Source of the DNA: Globodera rostochiensis
Taxonomy: Eukaryota; Nematoda; Chromadorea; Rhabditida; Heteroderidae
Reading direction: 5' to 3'
Assembly: GCA_018350325.1 (NCBI GenBank)
Contig: JAEVLN010000001.1
Coordinates: 5,547,254-5,611,253 of the forward strand
DNA length: 64,000 nt
How positions within the stretch are numbered: position 1 is the first letter of the stretch; each line of letters opens with the position of its first letter. The notes under the pieces are model-generated. The model was not told the DNA's origin. It was given only the letters and a program-made list of their open reading frames with translations, and searched no databases. This document shows positions 38,984 to 49,397 of the stretch, piece by piece. Position numbers and translations under genes: made by a program.

Positions 38984-40415
38984 TCACGTGTCCACAGTCC
39001 ATCTTGACCCATCCAGCCTAATACTTTCAACCCAATCATCACAAACGGTTCTGCCTTCCTGAACATAATTCTTTAATAAACGTTCACAGAAACTAAGGGA
39101 AACTGGTTTAACCTCGTCCTTCACAACTCCGCTGCAAGCGATGATAGCCTCGTCAGCTCGAACTGTGAACCCATTCCCGAGATAATCGTCGATTTTGGCC
39201 GAAACCTCTACAAAACTCCCGTCCCTTGTAAATTTCTGTATCCTTCCTGTTTTGTCCAAAATGAGAAGTAAGTCACCAAATCTGCAAGTCAAAAAAACAC
39301 GGCGATTAATTGTGTGGTCAGGGACTGTGCCGACGCCACAGCCCAATTGCAGGCACCAAAATCTTCTTCGATACGGTTAGGAAATATGCCAAAGATTTAT
39401 GTCCTTAAAAGCATTTGCATAATTTCTCTTTACCCCAAAAATGTAATTAAAATTGAGATGGGACACAGAACGGAAAAGTACGCGTGCGAATTGGGCGGTG
39501 AAACGCGTTCCGACCAACTAACCCTCGTAAACACCGTGGGAAAAAAACTTGTCCATTGTCTTTGCCAGAACAAGAAAACGATCCACAGATCCGACCATCT
39601 TTTGTATTTACCCATTTAATGGATTGTCTGAAATGTTGTTCAAATATAGAAACAAAAGATAATAACAAAAAGCACTTTGAATACAAATTAACAGGGGACG
39701 AAACAACAGCAACTGCGAGGATGTCATCGCCTAAAAACCAAAATTCAATTAATAATTTTTAACTGACTTCTTTCACTCATACCAAAAACGCAAATTGCTT
39801 GGAAACACTCGTCAAATGTCGAACAAAAAACCTCCCAGGCCACAGGATGATCAATGTGTGACCTAAAGCAAAGCTTTTAAGAAAATCTCCTCGAAATAAA
39901 AACCTCCAGATCGAGGATTCATTGTCGGAAGTTTGCTGTTTCGTCATAAACAATTCTCCGTTCTGACTGACTGCCAAACTTTGGACCTTTCCATCAATAA
40001 AGTGTTGGTGTTCAACTGTCCCATCCAGCGAAAGGACTTTGAACTCGGTTAAGTCGGACTTGTCTTCTCCGCACATGTATATAATCTAAAATGATCAGTA
40101 AATAAAACCACACAGAAGTTGCAATACAACTTTTGAATTAAAGTGAACGACTTGTGCATAGGGCGCCATTTTTCTTGGGAAGTCGTTTTTCAAATCGAAA
40201 ACAATGTCAGAAGACGAGTTAAACTTGAAAAGGCCTCCTTTTGATGCCACCCACAAGGAATGCTCCGCATCTGAAAAACTTTTTATGTCAAATCAAAATG
40301 ATGGTTTTATACCAAAGCAAACATTGTATGGAACCGTTGCACCATGTGGCGTGAGATGGCACATCATTTCCTTCAAGCGCTGATGATTCGATGTTTTTGA
40401 CGGATTTTCGGGCAT
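38984..40415 (-). CDS. unidentified beta-propeller-like protein
   Basis: The start MPENPSKTSNHQRLKEMMCH at 40415 is followed by LTPHGATVPYNVCF, an intron, then DAEHSLWVASKGGLFKFNSS, DIVFDLKNDFPRKMAPYAQV, an exon with YMCGEDKSDLTEFKVLSLDG and QSLAVSQNGELFMTKQQTSD, and near the end GDLLLILDKTGRIQKFTRDG and DGSRWTVDT. The repeated pattern of short beta-like segments with G-x-L-W/F and 'DG' turns suggests an NHL/SMP-type beta-propeller. I do not recognise the family. No signal peptide or membrane span is seen, so it is probably cytosolic. Five or more exons are present. Confidence 0.6.
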
Positions 40416-40479
40416 AGTAATCGGCAAATGCAAAAATGTTCAATCTAAAAAAAATATTAAATAAATCACTATAATGGCT

Positions 40480-40920
40480 TTTTTTTCTTGTGGATGGAGC
40501 TAGCCGAGACGAAGAGGTATATACCAGGGGGTCGGATACGTCCTTTTTTTAAAGGTTTGCCTTTTTTGGGGGGGGGGGTACGCGTCCTTTTCCGTCCTTT
40601 ATTTTTGATTTTTAGAATTTTCGTAAATTTTGAATAAAATCTTAGACAGATGGCCAAATTATTTTGAATAAATAGCAGATAGCCAAATTAGTTTTATAAA
40701 ATATAGACAGATAGCCAAATTAGTTTTTGAATAAAATATCAGACAGATAGCCAAATTTGTTAATTTTTTTTTGTTACTTTTTGGTTTTCTTGGAATTTTT
40801 GCTTAAAAAATGTTCAAAATGCTACAAATTTGCTTTTTTATCTAAATTTCTAAAATTTTAGGCAAATTGTCTTAACAAATTTTGTTAAAATCTTCAAAAA
40901 AAATTTTCCGGGGCGCCTAT
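40480..40920. repeat. dispersed AT-rich repeat, copy 2, with internal tandem units
   Basis: Four units of a roughly 35-bp sequence containing AGACAGAT(G/A)GCCAAATTA and GTTTT(GA)ATAAAAT lie at about 40625-40760. They are preceded by CGTCC-TTTTT blocks and a 10-base G run (40570-40579). The same words occur at 28200-28400 and 57880-57960. The amplification of an internal unit is only seen in this copy. Confidence 0.7.
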
Positions 40921-41061
40921 CGGTACCGCCGATTCCTCCCAGTCCTAAAAAGCTTCAAAAAACACCACAATTTTTTTAAAATTTTTTTGATTACAAATTT
41001 AAAGGAAGAGGGGCATAACTTTTTTTAGGTTTGTCAAATCGTATTGTTAGTAGGCCTTGTT

Positions 41062-41135
41062 TTCTACTCATTTATTATCTTCAAATGATACCAAAATGTT
41101 CTACTCATTTATTATCTTCAAATGATACCAAAATG
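41062..41135. repeat. 37-bp tandem duplication containing a dispersed motif
   Basis: TTCTACTCATTTATTATC plus TTCAAATGATACCAAAATG is present twice in direct succession (41062-41098 and 41099-41135) without differences. The second half is a motif found singly at 12477, 31904 and 41636. Confidence 0.9.
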
Positions 41136-42297
41136 TTTTATAGGTTGGCTGGTTGTGCTTGACAGTTTGAGCCGAGACATGCTCGCTTCCACATCCAGTA
41201 ACACCGACATTAATCATTGTGAACATGACGACTCTCATTCATTTTTGATGCTACCGTCAACATCAACTGATAAACTGAAGGAACGGAACAAGTGCACTGC
41301 AGGCAATTTAATTTTATTTCCTAAAATTTTAGAGGCTAATCCTTTAGAAAATAGCCACCTAGTAATTGCAAATTTCAATAATCCTAAAATTGAATGAAAT
41401 TCAAAGATAACTGTGCAATGTTTAGATGAAAGTGACAGTGACAGTGATGTTTTCGGGGATTTTGAAATGGCGAATCAAACAGCGACAAATGACAGTAATG
41501 GAATATGTGCAGAAGAAGCTAAACCGTCGACCGAGGTTAGTCAAAAGGAGCGTAGCAAACGTATAACGGTTCAATGCTTTTGGAGATTTATAACAGTGTT
41601 TGAATTCAGTATAAATCTTTATATCAATCAGCTCCTTTTCGAATGATACCATTTTTAAAGCGTCGGAAACAATTCTAGGCCGAGTTACAGCCCACAAAGT
41701 TGGACAAAATAATGTGTGATTTGTGTCAACGTCCCAAATTTTCTGCCTGCACAGAATCGACCCCTTCACAGCCCGTCGTCTGATCAGAAAGTGAAACATT
41801 TACCTTTCACTATGCAAATTTCACAGCTTTTGGAAGAGACGTGGAAAGCTTCCAAAACTGAATTCGACGACATTTTACAAGTGCCGCCCGTTGATGCTCC
41901 AATGGCTAATTTGTTTCCATTGTTTTCTACGGATGGTGCCGACGAACTTACCGAAATTGACGGATTTACATTAAAGTATTGTCCAACGGCTGATAGGGAA
42001 TAATTCCTTTTACACTTTGAACAGATCGTTTCGGCTATGGGAACAAATTTGTCGGTTGGAAGAAACGCGACTTCTCCAAATCCGATGGGACAATTCACGA
42101 GGAAGCGAGTTGCTGATGAAAGCCTTGTCGTCGACAGTTCGTTAAGCATCACAAAGTTTTTATCACATTGAAATTTTGAAGAGGAACGAATTCAAAGGCC
42201 CCAAAAGCCCAAAAGGAAAGCACTTGGAGACGACTCGGACCCAGTCAAGCTGTTTCAAGTCAGCAGAGTGAATTTGAGATTGAAACAAAAACTCTGA
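41122..42297 (+). CDS. unidentified multi-exon protein
   Basis: Several neighbouring open stretches look coding. They include an acidic/Ser-rich part (LDESDSDSDVFGDFEMANQT, about 41416-41475), a part with LLEETWKASKTEFDDILQVP and FPLFSTDGADELTEIDGFTL (41830-42000), one with GTNLSVGRNATSPNPMGQFT (42035-42170) and a basic tail (QRPQKPKRKALGDDSDPVKL, ending near 42297). Possible introns lie at 41536-41680 and 41996-42024. I could not place all junctions in one frame, and I do not recognise the protein. The left limit overlaps a repeat and is uncertain. Confidence 0.4.
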
Positions 42298-42477
42298 TCC
42301 AAAAAGGTTGTGCTTTCTTTCTTTCTAATACTTCAATTTACCGAAGATGATTTTTGTGATTGTAATTCTCATTCATTCATATTTAACCTTTATCATCGAC
42401 GAGCATATCATTTGATTGTAAATAAATTATTCGGGTATTCGAATAATTGGTTGGTTCGGGAATGGGCAGTTTATGGT

Positions 42478-42537
42478 TAGAGATCGGGCGATCGATATTC
42501 TCGATCGAAAGTGATCGGTCCTCAAGTCCGATCTCTA
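42478..42537. mobile_element. 60-bp MITE-like element, TIR TAGAGATCGG
   Basis: TAGAGATCGG opens the element and CCGATCTCTA closes it (10-bp perfect inverted repeat). Direct repeats GTTTATGGT flank it (42469-42477 and 42538-42546). The interior has GATCGATATTCTCGATC-type palindromic words only. Termini match the 148-bp element at 8715-8862, and both sites contain TTATGG at the junctions. Confidence 0.75.
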
Positions 42538-42785
42538 GTTTATGGTTGCGTGTAAAGGATAAGTTCGGTTCTCGTTTATTATCGTTTGTTACTTTTCCAT
42601 TTTAAAATTGAAGAGATCCTTTTACGTGTTTCAAAGGTGGCGGTGGGATGAAAGGGGTCGCAGGGCTGGACACAAATGGCGGAGTGTTTTTTTAGAGTGG
42701 TTAACAGAATTAATTGTTTTGGTTGTGTGAGATTTGCACAATTTTTGAACCTAATTGCTTCCAGCCCCCGGGTCCGTGGGACGGC

Positions 42786-43735
42786 TTATTGACGTGCTCC
42801 GTCCGTCCCCTCGAGCGTTTGTGTCCACCGGTTGCGGTCGTTCGTCGCCTCCTCGTCGCCTTCGTCCTCTCTGCCCTCCTCGCCTTCCAGCGCAATGTTC
42901 CGGCACGCGCACCTTTTTACTCGTACCAGCGTCCGGTTCAGTGCGCCTTCCGCACGCCCTGGACAGTCCAATTGAACCTTAACGGAAAGAAAAGGACTCA
43001 AAAGATCACATAGCAACAGCAACGAACTCACTGTGACAAGGTCTGTCTCTGTCGGCACACAGGCGGCACAGCTTTGGAAGGTGGCCTTCAGCTTCTTGGA
43101 ACGCAGTCTGGGGATGTAAAATGAGGCACAACTCCCGTGGCAGAACCTGCAAATGAACAACAAGCAGTACAAATTGTTTGCGTAAAGAGAATGGCTGCCT
43201 CCTCGCCCAACCTGTTCACAATGGTCAACGGCCGACAGCCGGACATGCGCACTTTGTGTTTGAAGAGGTCTCCGCGACAATTGTTCACTTGAGCCGTGTC
43301 CATGAGAGTGTCGGCCGAAGTGAGTGCCAACAGTGTGTCCCCATCCCGGAGGGGCCGACCTGCCTCAGCAGCTGAATGATCGGAGGGAGCTCTCAACTAA
43401 AGGATGGATGCCCTCACACCTTCGGCTGCTTCGACATTCACTCGCTGATGCCTTTGTGGTCCCCCCACTCCGTTGGCCTGCTGGTTGTGTGCAACTTCTT
43501 CGTCCGTCTCCCCCCGCGGGTTCGGATTAAGGCGGAGGAATGTGTCCCGAAACAATTCCCTCTCGCGCAGTCGACCACCTTCATGGGGGGGCTCTTCCCT
43601 CGCTTCTCCTCCGTCGTGCTCTTTTGTATCAGTCTCTCTGGCTGTTGAAGTACTGCTCGGTCTTGCGGTGCTTCGATTGGGCGACAAAAGAAAAAGTGCA
43701 ACAAAAACAGTGATGGCCACAAATTTTGCGATCAT
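42786..43735 (-). CDS. secreted gremlin/DAN-type cystine-knot protein
   Basis: DAN-family proteins are secreted antagonists of BMP/TGF-beta ligands. The protein starts MIAKFVAITVFVALFLLSPN, a signal peptide, followed by a Thr/Glu/Arg-rich linker. The cystine knot is spread over three exons: NNCRGDLFKHKVRMSGC and RPLTIVNR, then FCHGSCASFYIPRLRSKKLK and ATFQSCAACVPTETDLVT, then VQLDCPGRAEGALNRTLVRV and KRCACRNIAL. The C-x-G-x-C core (CHGSC), the SFYIPR stretch, FQSC and the final C-x-C match gremlin better than bursicon. A hydrophilic tail of about 35 residues rich in Glu/Arg/Thr follows, ending at 42786. Exon joins inferred at about 43433/43380, 43217/43150 and 43035/42985 keep the frame. Target ligand is not known. 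Confidence 0.82.
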
Positions 43736-44527
43736 TTGGCCCTTCTTTTTTTCTGATGCCGAATGAATAAGTGTCTCCTGCTGCGATGGGTGTGGCGCCG
43801 TCAGGCCGATGGGATCCTCCGCTTCGCTGTTTCAGCTGCTGGTGAATTGTCCCTACGTCCTCCGCCAGTCGCATTATTCTCGCAAATCATTGGAAGAAAG
43901 ACCAATTGACAAAATCACTCACATCCAACAGATAAGGGCGGGAGAAGGTGAGGAGGCCGGGGGTGGCGCCGGCGGGGTATTCACTTTCCCTCCATCCCCC
44001 AAGGGGTTTGCCTATCAGTCAATTTGCCCGGGTCACCCCGCCGGAGCCACTGAGGCGGCGGGAGGGGCGGGAGGGGGGGGGGGAATACTAAACCCATTCT
44101 CTCTAAATCAGCGGCGCTGAGTTCCGAATATTTAAAGGCGGTGGGTTAAAGTCAATCGCAAGATTTTCTCTGAAGCTGACATTTATTGAAGCATTTTAAA
44201 ATTTGTTATGAAGATTTGAAAATGTTGGTGGTATGCTTGGTTTCGATCTTGACTCGGTTTCAGCCCCGGTTTCGGTTAACCAATCGTTCGGTTTCGCTAA
44301 CCGAAAAAGTCCCATAACCGACAACCCTACATATTCAGCACAAATAATTTCAGAAAGAATGTTTATTATCCCCAAACGATTTAGTCAATTTCAAATGACA
44401 TAAAATGAGCTGTTTAGTCAAAGGCACGATTTGTATCGTTCAGTTCTCAGCATTTGTTTTTTGAACGCTTTCAGTCGTCGTCGCCATTTTCCCCCTAAAG
44501 TTGATACAAATTATTTTAATTATTTTA
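43736..44527. other. upstream region of the gremlin-like gene and 3' flank of the next gene
   Basis: G-rich tracts occur at 43925-44085. At about 44230-44330 a block made of CGGTTTCGGTTAACC and TCGGTTTCGCTAACCGAAAA words forms inverted repeats; it resembles in style the palindromic blocks at 8715 and 31968. No gene is supported. Confidence 0.5.
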
Positions 44528-47500
44528 GTCACTTTTTATAAATCCGTACAGAGCGGCTAATGAGGCGCGCGAACTGCTGACCGATGTCTGTTCCTCCAAA
44601 TATTTTTGAATGGCATCAAAAGCCTAAGGGGAAGAGGAATTCGGACAAAAACAAAACTATTTTTTTACGGATGAAAGCCTTTCCAGACGATCGGAAATGT
44701 TCTCGCTGTTAGATTTGCCATCAGAACCGACAGCTCCAAATTGATCTTCAACCTCTTCCGGGCTTTCACCCTCAACGACACGTTCGAGCAGTTGCTCTAC
44801 AGAAGAGGACAAGCCGGATTGGTTGCACAGCCTGGGGTGGGAGTGAAATCTTTGCTCGATTATGGGGAAAAGACAGGAAGAAATCCCCAAAAATAGCTAG
44901 TTATAAACATGTTATTACGGTCCCAAAAACCCGATTCGGTGATTTGATGCAACTGACTTCAGAAGAGCAATCGATTTGTGGCACTTTTGTGTCAATTCGT
45001 CCACAGTTCGCTGGAGGGAACTCTGAACGTTTTGCGGTGGTAAGGAATTATTTGGACGAACTGACCGAACACGAGTCCACGGCCACGCCAGGAAGAGACT
45101 CTTCGTCCAAACTTTCACCAAGACGGCTTAAATCATCGTGCGAACGATTGCTCCGTTGGTCGCCCGTCGCCAATGTTTTGCGGTTCTGACGCCATCGAGC
45201 AAACGGCGATTTGGTGGTGGCCGAGGTGGAAAACGATCGGCTGGCCATGAAAGCTTCCCTTGAAGGGGGGGGGGAAGAATTTAAACAAAACACAACAAAC
45301 AGCCACGACACAAAACTGGACGGTAAACAGAGAACGAACTCAACTAGCCAAAACAAAACGCCAGACTAACCACCACCACCATTCTATTCACAATAAAAAC
45401 GTTTGTTCATTAACAGAACAGAAACCCACTCGCTTCCCGCCCCGCTGGAGTTCTCCTCGGGGAGTGCCAGCGGCGCTATACTCTTCGGCCTTCACAGAAT
45501 GCGTTTTGTGTCTTTCGATTCCCCCCCCCCACCCCCCAAACGTACTGCTGTCGTTGGTGTGTCTCTTTTTGACTTTGGTCCGTCGATGCGGCCGCCGCCG
45601 CCTTCCTCGGGTCGTACTCCTTGCGACGCAGCCAGGCGACCATTTCGGGACTTTGCTGGTGGACGGCGGCGTCCTTTGCGGGCATTGCATTCGGTTGCCC
45701 TTTCATCGGCTGAGTCCCCCGCATCGAAAAGCGTCCGCCGTCGCTTCGGCTAAATTTGCGATTTTCTTTAAATGCAAAATGGCCAAATGTTCAGTTGCAG
45801 TAACACCACCGGACAACAACACAAAACACAAAAGCCGAAAAGTTAAAACGGTTTTGGCTTACGGCTCGCTGCGACAGCGACTCCCGCCACCTCCGACTGA
45901 GTTGGGTCTGTTGTTTTTCCAAATTTATTTTAATTTTCCTAACGTTTAATCGGAGGAGATAAACTAACGATGTACAAAATTTTCTGATATAAATATAAAC
46001 GGTTGGCCACCTGAACGGGGAGTTCCCCGTCTTTTTTGTGGAGTTCGACGAGGGCATCTGCTGACGGCATGGACGATTTTGGCCCATGAGAGTCCGTTGT
46101 GGGGCGGGCACTGCCGGGGGAAAAGCCCTTGGCTTTGGTGGAGTGGCGGCACTTTTCTGTTCGCGCAGACGTCGAAGGTCGCTCATCAAAGAACGCTTTG
46201 CGCCTTTCCCTTCCATCAGGCTCGGCGAGGGAGTCCGGGAGGACGACGACGCGGAGGAGGAGGGCGAGCAGGTCGAGGGATGTACGGAGTTGCCACTAAG
46301 GGGGGGGGTAGGCAATATTTAAGCAACCCGCGCACCTCTGTTCGCCTCGGGGACTGACTGTGCTCGTCACCGGCGGTTGAGACTGGCTCATCTTCTTGCT
46401 CTCCACCACGTACGTTCCCGTCTCGCTGGCCATGTCCTCCGCATCATCGCCGAGTTCGTCCCCGTGTCCGTCCCCGTCCTCCGAATCTTTTCCGCGAAGA
46501 TCCCTGCCCATCATCATTTTACGGAACAGCCACCGCTTCGGGTCGCCAGCCTCTGACCCGGAGTCAGTGCCAATTCGCTCGCCTCTTTCCGGCACCGGAC
46601 GGGGCGGTACATTTCGACGTGTTGCCATCAGACGTCGGCCGGTGGGCGCTTGACGAGCCGCCTCTTGCAAGGAGGGTTCACGGACATCATGGCCGGTCTC
46701 AACCGGGCGGTCAGTGGAGTTGGGAATGTCCATCGCTTTGGAGGAAACGTCATTGAACGAAATGGTGAAGGCGGTCGGAGGTGCGGTCCGAACAACAGTG
46801 GCTGAAGGAAAAGGAACGAATGAATGTGACAAAAAGAAAGAACGGGGGACGACTTACTCCTCACTGACACTTGGCGCTGTTCGGGTGGAGAGACCGGACG
46901 ATTCAAGTCGATGTCCATCCGGATGGCTTTCATCCTCGGCGCTGGAGGCTTTGGAAGCGATGGACTCTTCGGACTGTCCGACCTCCGGTGGTTTCCGTCT
47001 TCGTCTTGTCCGGATAGAAAATGTGTCCTTTCTTTCCGCATGAACGGAGATTGTGGAGGAGAACGTCCGTCGGAGATGTCCCCAGTCCTAAGTCGGTCTC
47101 GACCAGAAGCAAACCCGGACGTGGACTCTGAGGAGGAGCCGCCGGTGCTGTGGTGGTCGGGCTGAAGCTGGAGAAGCTGTCTCGGAGGCACTGACTGAGT
47201 GTGGCCGGAAGCGGTCTGGGGCGGTGAGGAACGATCGTTGCCGTTTAAATCTGAAAATTTTAATGTGTAAACGTATTTTACGACGCTTACGGATAACAAA
47301 TACCCATTCTGTTGCTGTTCATCTCCAGACGATTGTTTCCAACAGCCGAACGAAGCGATCCGCGCGACTCCGACGACAGTCGAATCTGTTGCTGACGTTG
47401 AAATGCCTCTTGTTGGTGCTGATACTGCTCGAACTCGGCCTCCTCGCACATCGATCCAACACTGCTCAGCGGCACTTCCACATGATAAGCAGAGGAGGAG

Positions 47501-48340
47501 TGTTGAGTTTGATGGTGATGCCTTCCGCCGAGTGCGGAAGAAACAGCGGACGGACTTTGGGCGCGTTGTCGCAGGAGTGAGGGCGGGGTGGCCGAAGAAA
47601 GCGGTTGGGGGGACCAAAGAGTGGTCGGAGGCTGGTTGGCGAACATAAAGCCTGCAACATGTAAATCGAATCAATGGCCAAAAGCGACTCAGAACCCGAT
47701 TGAGACTGTGCCGTAGCAGTTGATGCCGGAGTCGGATAGAATTGGTTGGGGTAGTAAAGCGGCGTGGGGGCAGCAAAGTACGGCATTGGTTGAGGGGCCG
47801 TGGGGACGAAGTATTGCTGTCCAGTGTGGGGGTCGACAAGCAGCCGTGCCGGTTGAGCGGGCCCTGCCAAAGTGTAGCCGAGTTGGAGGGCGTTGAGCAT
47901 GGAATGGTCGGCGGAGGACGAGGCCGGAGGGTGTGCAGAGGCGGGGGGAACAAACAGTCGACGCGACTCCATGGGAGAAGCCAACGGGGATAATGCAGGC
48001 GGAGGGACGCGCTTCATAGGGGACTGAAACGGTTGGGACTTTGGCACCTCAATTAATTCGCAATAAATCACTTAATTGATCTTAATTAACCGGAAATAGC
48101 AAAACCAATTTAAAATCTCTGACGGCATTATGACATTTTGCCGTTTTACCGAATGGGCTGAGTTTGCCGATGCGCTATTGCCAAATGTTTGCAGCTGCTG
48201 GTGCTGGGAGGGATGCATTTGGTCGTCTGAAAAGAGTTCGTAAGTTGCACCCGACGACCCAAAAATGAACTTTGAACTTTTTTCGACGAAAAACTTAACC
48301 CAACAGAAACGATGAAATTCTGACCCAGAAAATTCATTAA
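44528..48340 (-). CDS. large unidentified Ser/Pro-rich multi-exon protein
   Basis: A chain of minus-strand exons reads, in order: QHQQLQTFGNSASANSAHSV, SPMKRVPPPALSPLASPMES with LLVDPHTGQQYFVPTAPQPM (about 47810-48050), EFEQYQHQQEAFQRQQQIRL, SEGFASGRDRL-type Ser/Arg sequence with PRMKAIRMDIDLNRPVSPPE, TAFTISFNDVSSKAMDIP, DPKRWLFRKMMMGRDL with SETGTYVVESKKM, SDLRRLREQKSAATPPKPRA, SPEMVAWLRRKEYDPRKAAA, RTVDELTQKCHKSIALLKSV, SVEQLLERVVEGESPEEVED and a C-terminus EEQTSVSSSRASLAALYGFI. It looks largely disordered with a helical C-terminal part. Short pieces weakly recall CEP170 (FTI-F-D, GTY-VE), but order differs and no FHA domain was found. It could be two genes. I do not assign a function. Confidence 0.45.
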
Positions 48341-49397
48341 ATGACAAAGTGGGTGAATTAATTCAATCGCATGGCGTAGGGAGGTGGGCGGAGGTTGACA
48401 AAAGCGGTGAAGAACGACGGGGGGGGGGGGGGGTTGATGGATTTAAAGGGATTTAAAGAAAGAAAAGGTGGCTGACAGTCCTCCATTTGACGGATAACGG
48501 AACGAACACTTAATCGATGACGAAAAGGGAGGGGGGGGGGGCAGCGGGGAGTCTTATCATTGTGCCGGAACGTTCATTTAGAAATTTGCTAATCCTGAAT
48601 GTATGGATTTATTTTGCAGGACCCCGGACCCGCCGACTTCTCGAAAGATTTGTATTTGCTTGAGAAAATTTTTCAACATATTTGTTGGGGTGGGGAAAGA
48701 TGAAGAATTGTCTAATAGATGATGGAGATCGATTGGACTGGCAGGCGGAGGTTATATATATTTTGTGTTGTTGGGGGAGGGGGAGGGGGAGGGGGGGGGG
48801 GGGGGGGGTGACAGGGGCCCAAAGGGACGGCGGACGTTGTTGGCAGTGAGAGGAGGTGGTTGAGTGGGCGAGGACGGGAAGAAAAGCATAGCAACCTGTG
48901 CAATTAGGAAGAGCACAGAGTGAGAGAGCGAAAAGAGTGCACTGAGCGAGACGCCGAGACGCAAAAGCCAAAAGACTTTCATTTTACCCCCCCCCCCCCC
49001 CCCCTCCCCCCTAATCCAACAAATCAAAAGGGGGAAGGGGGGCGAAAAATGTTTTGGCCGGACCTTCCAGGGGTTGTCTTCTCTTCATTTTGAAATGGTA
49101 ACGAATTGCGGTCCCGAGCATTTTTTTTTTCATTTTAAAATTTAAATCATAAAATTTTAACTAGCGCGTGAAGATATTTGGAATCGCAAGATTAAAAGAG
49201 TTACACAGTCAATTCGCATAATTTAATATTTTGAGCTTCAAATGTATGGCAAAGAATCGGGCCGATTTTCTTTCTTTAGTCGTTGGCCTTCTCAGGTCAT
49301 CAGTTAGCACATCCGACAGGTGGCCTTGCAGAATTGGCCCATCCACGGATTTGTTGGACAAAATTGAATCCACTGTAAGCAGTGCCGGCTCGAAGTC
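48341..49397. other. intergenic region with 18-base G and C runs
   Basis: An 18-base G run (48791-48808) and an 18-base C run (48987-49004) face each other 180 bp apart, with G-rich flanks. Open frames in both directions are mostly poly-Pro or poly-Gly. A short minus-strand peptide with a signal-like start (KVFWLLRLGVSLSALFSLSH, about 48970) exists, but it runs into the homopolymers and is not supported. Confidence 0.5.

Noticed and set aside
46628..47953. 441-codon minus-strand open frame rich in Pro/Thr/Arg
   Set aside because: It overlaps, in another frame, a set of exons with more protein-like blocks (LVDPHTGQQYFVPTAPQ, QHQQEAFQRQQQIRL) flanked by splice signals; the long frame has repetitive RPPPTIP-type composition typical of a GC-rich shadow.
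48752..49027. Minus-strand peptide with a hydrophobic leader followed by poly-Pro
   Set aside because: The leader is plausible, but the remainder is the translation of an 18-base homopolymer and (GGGGGA)n-like DNA; no downstream exon with domain content was found.
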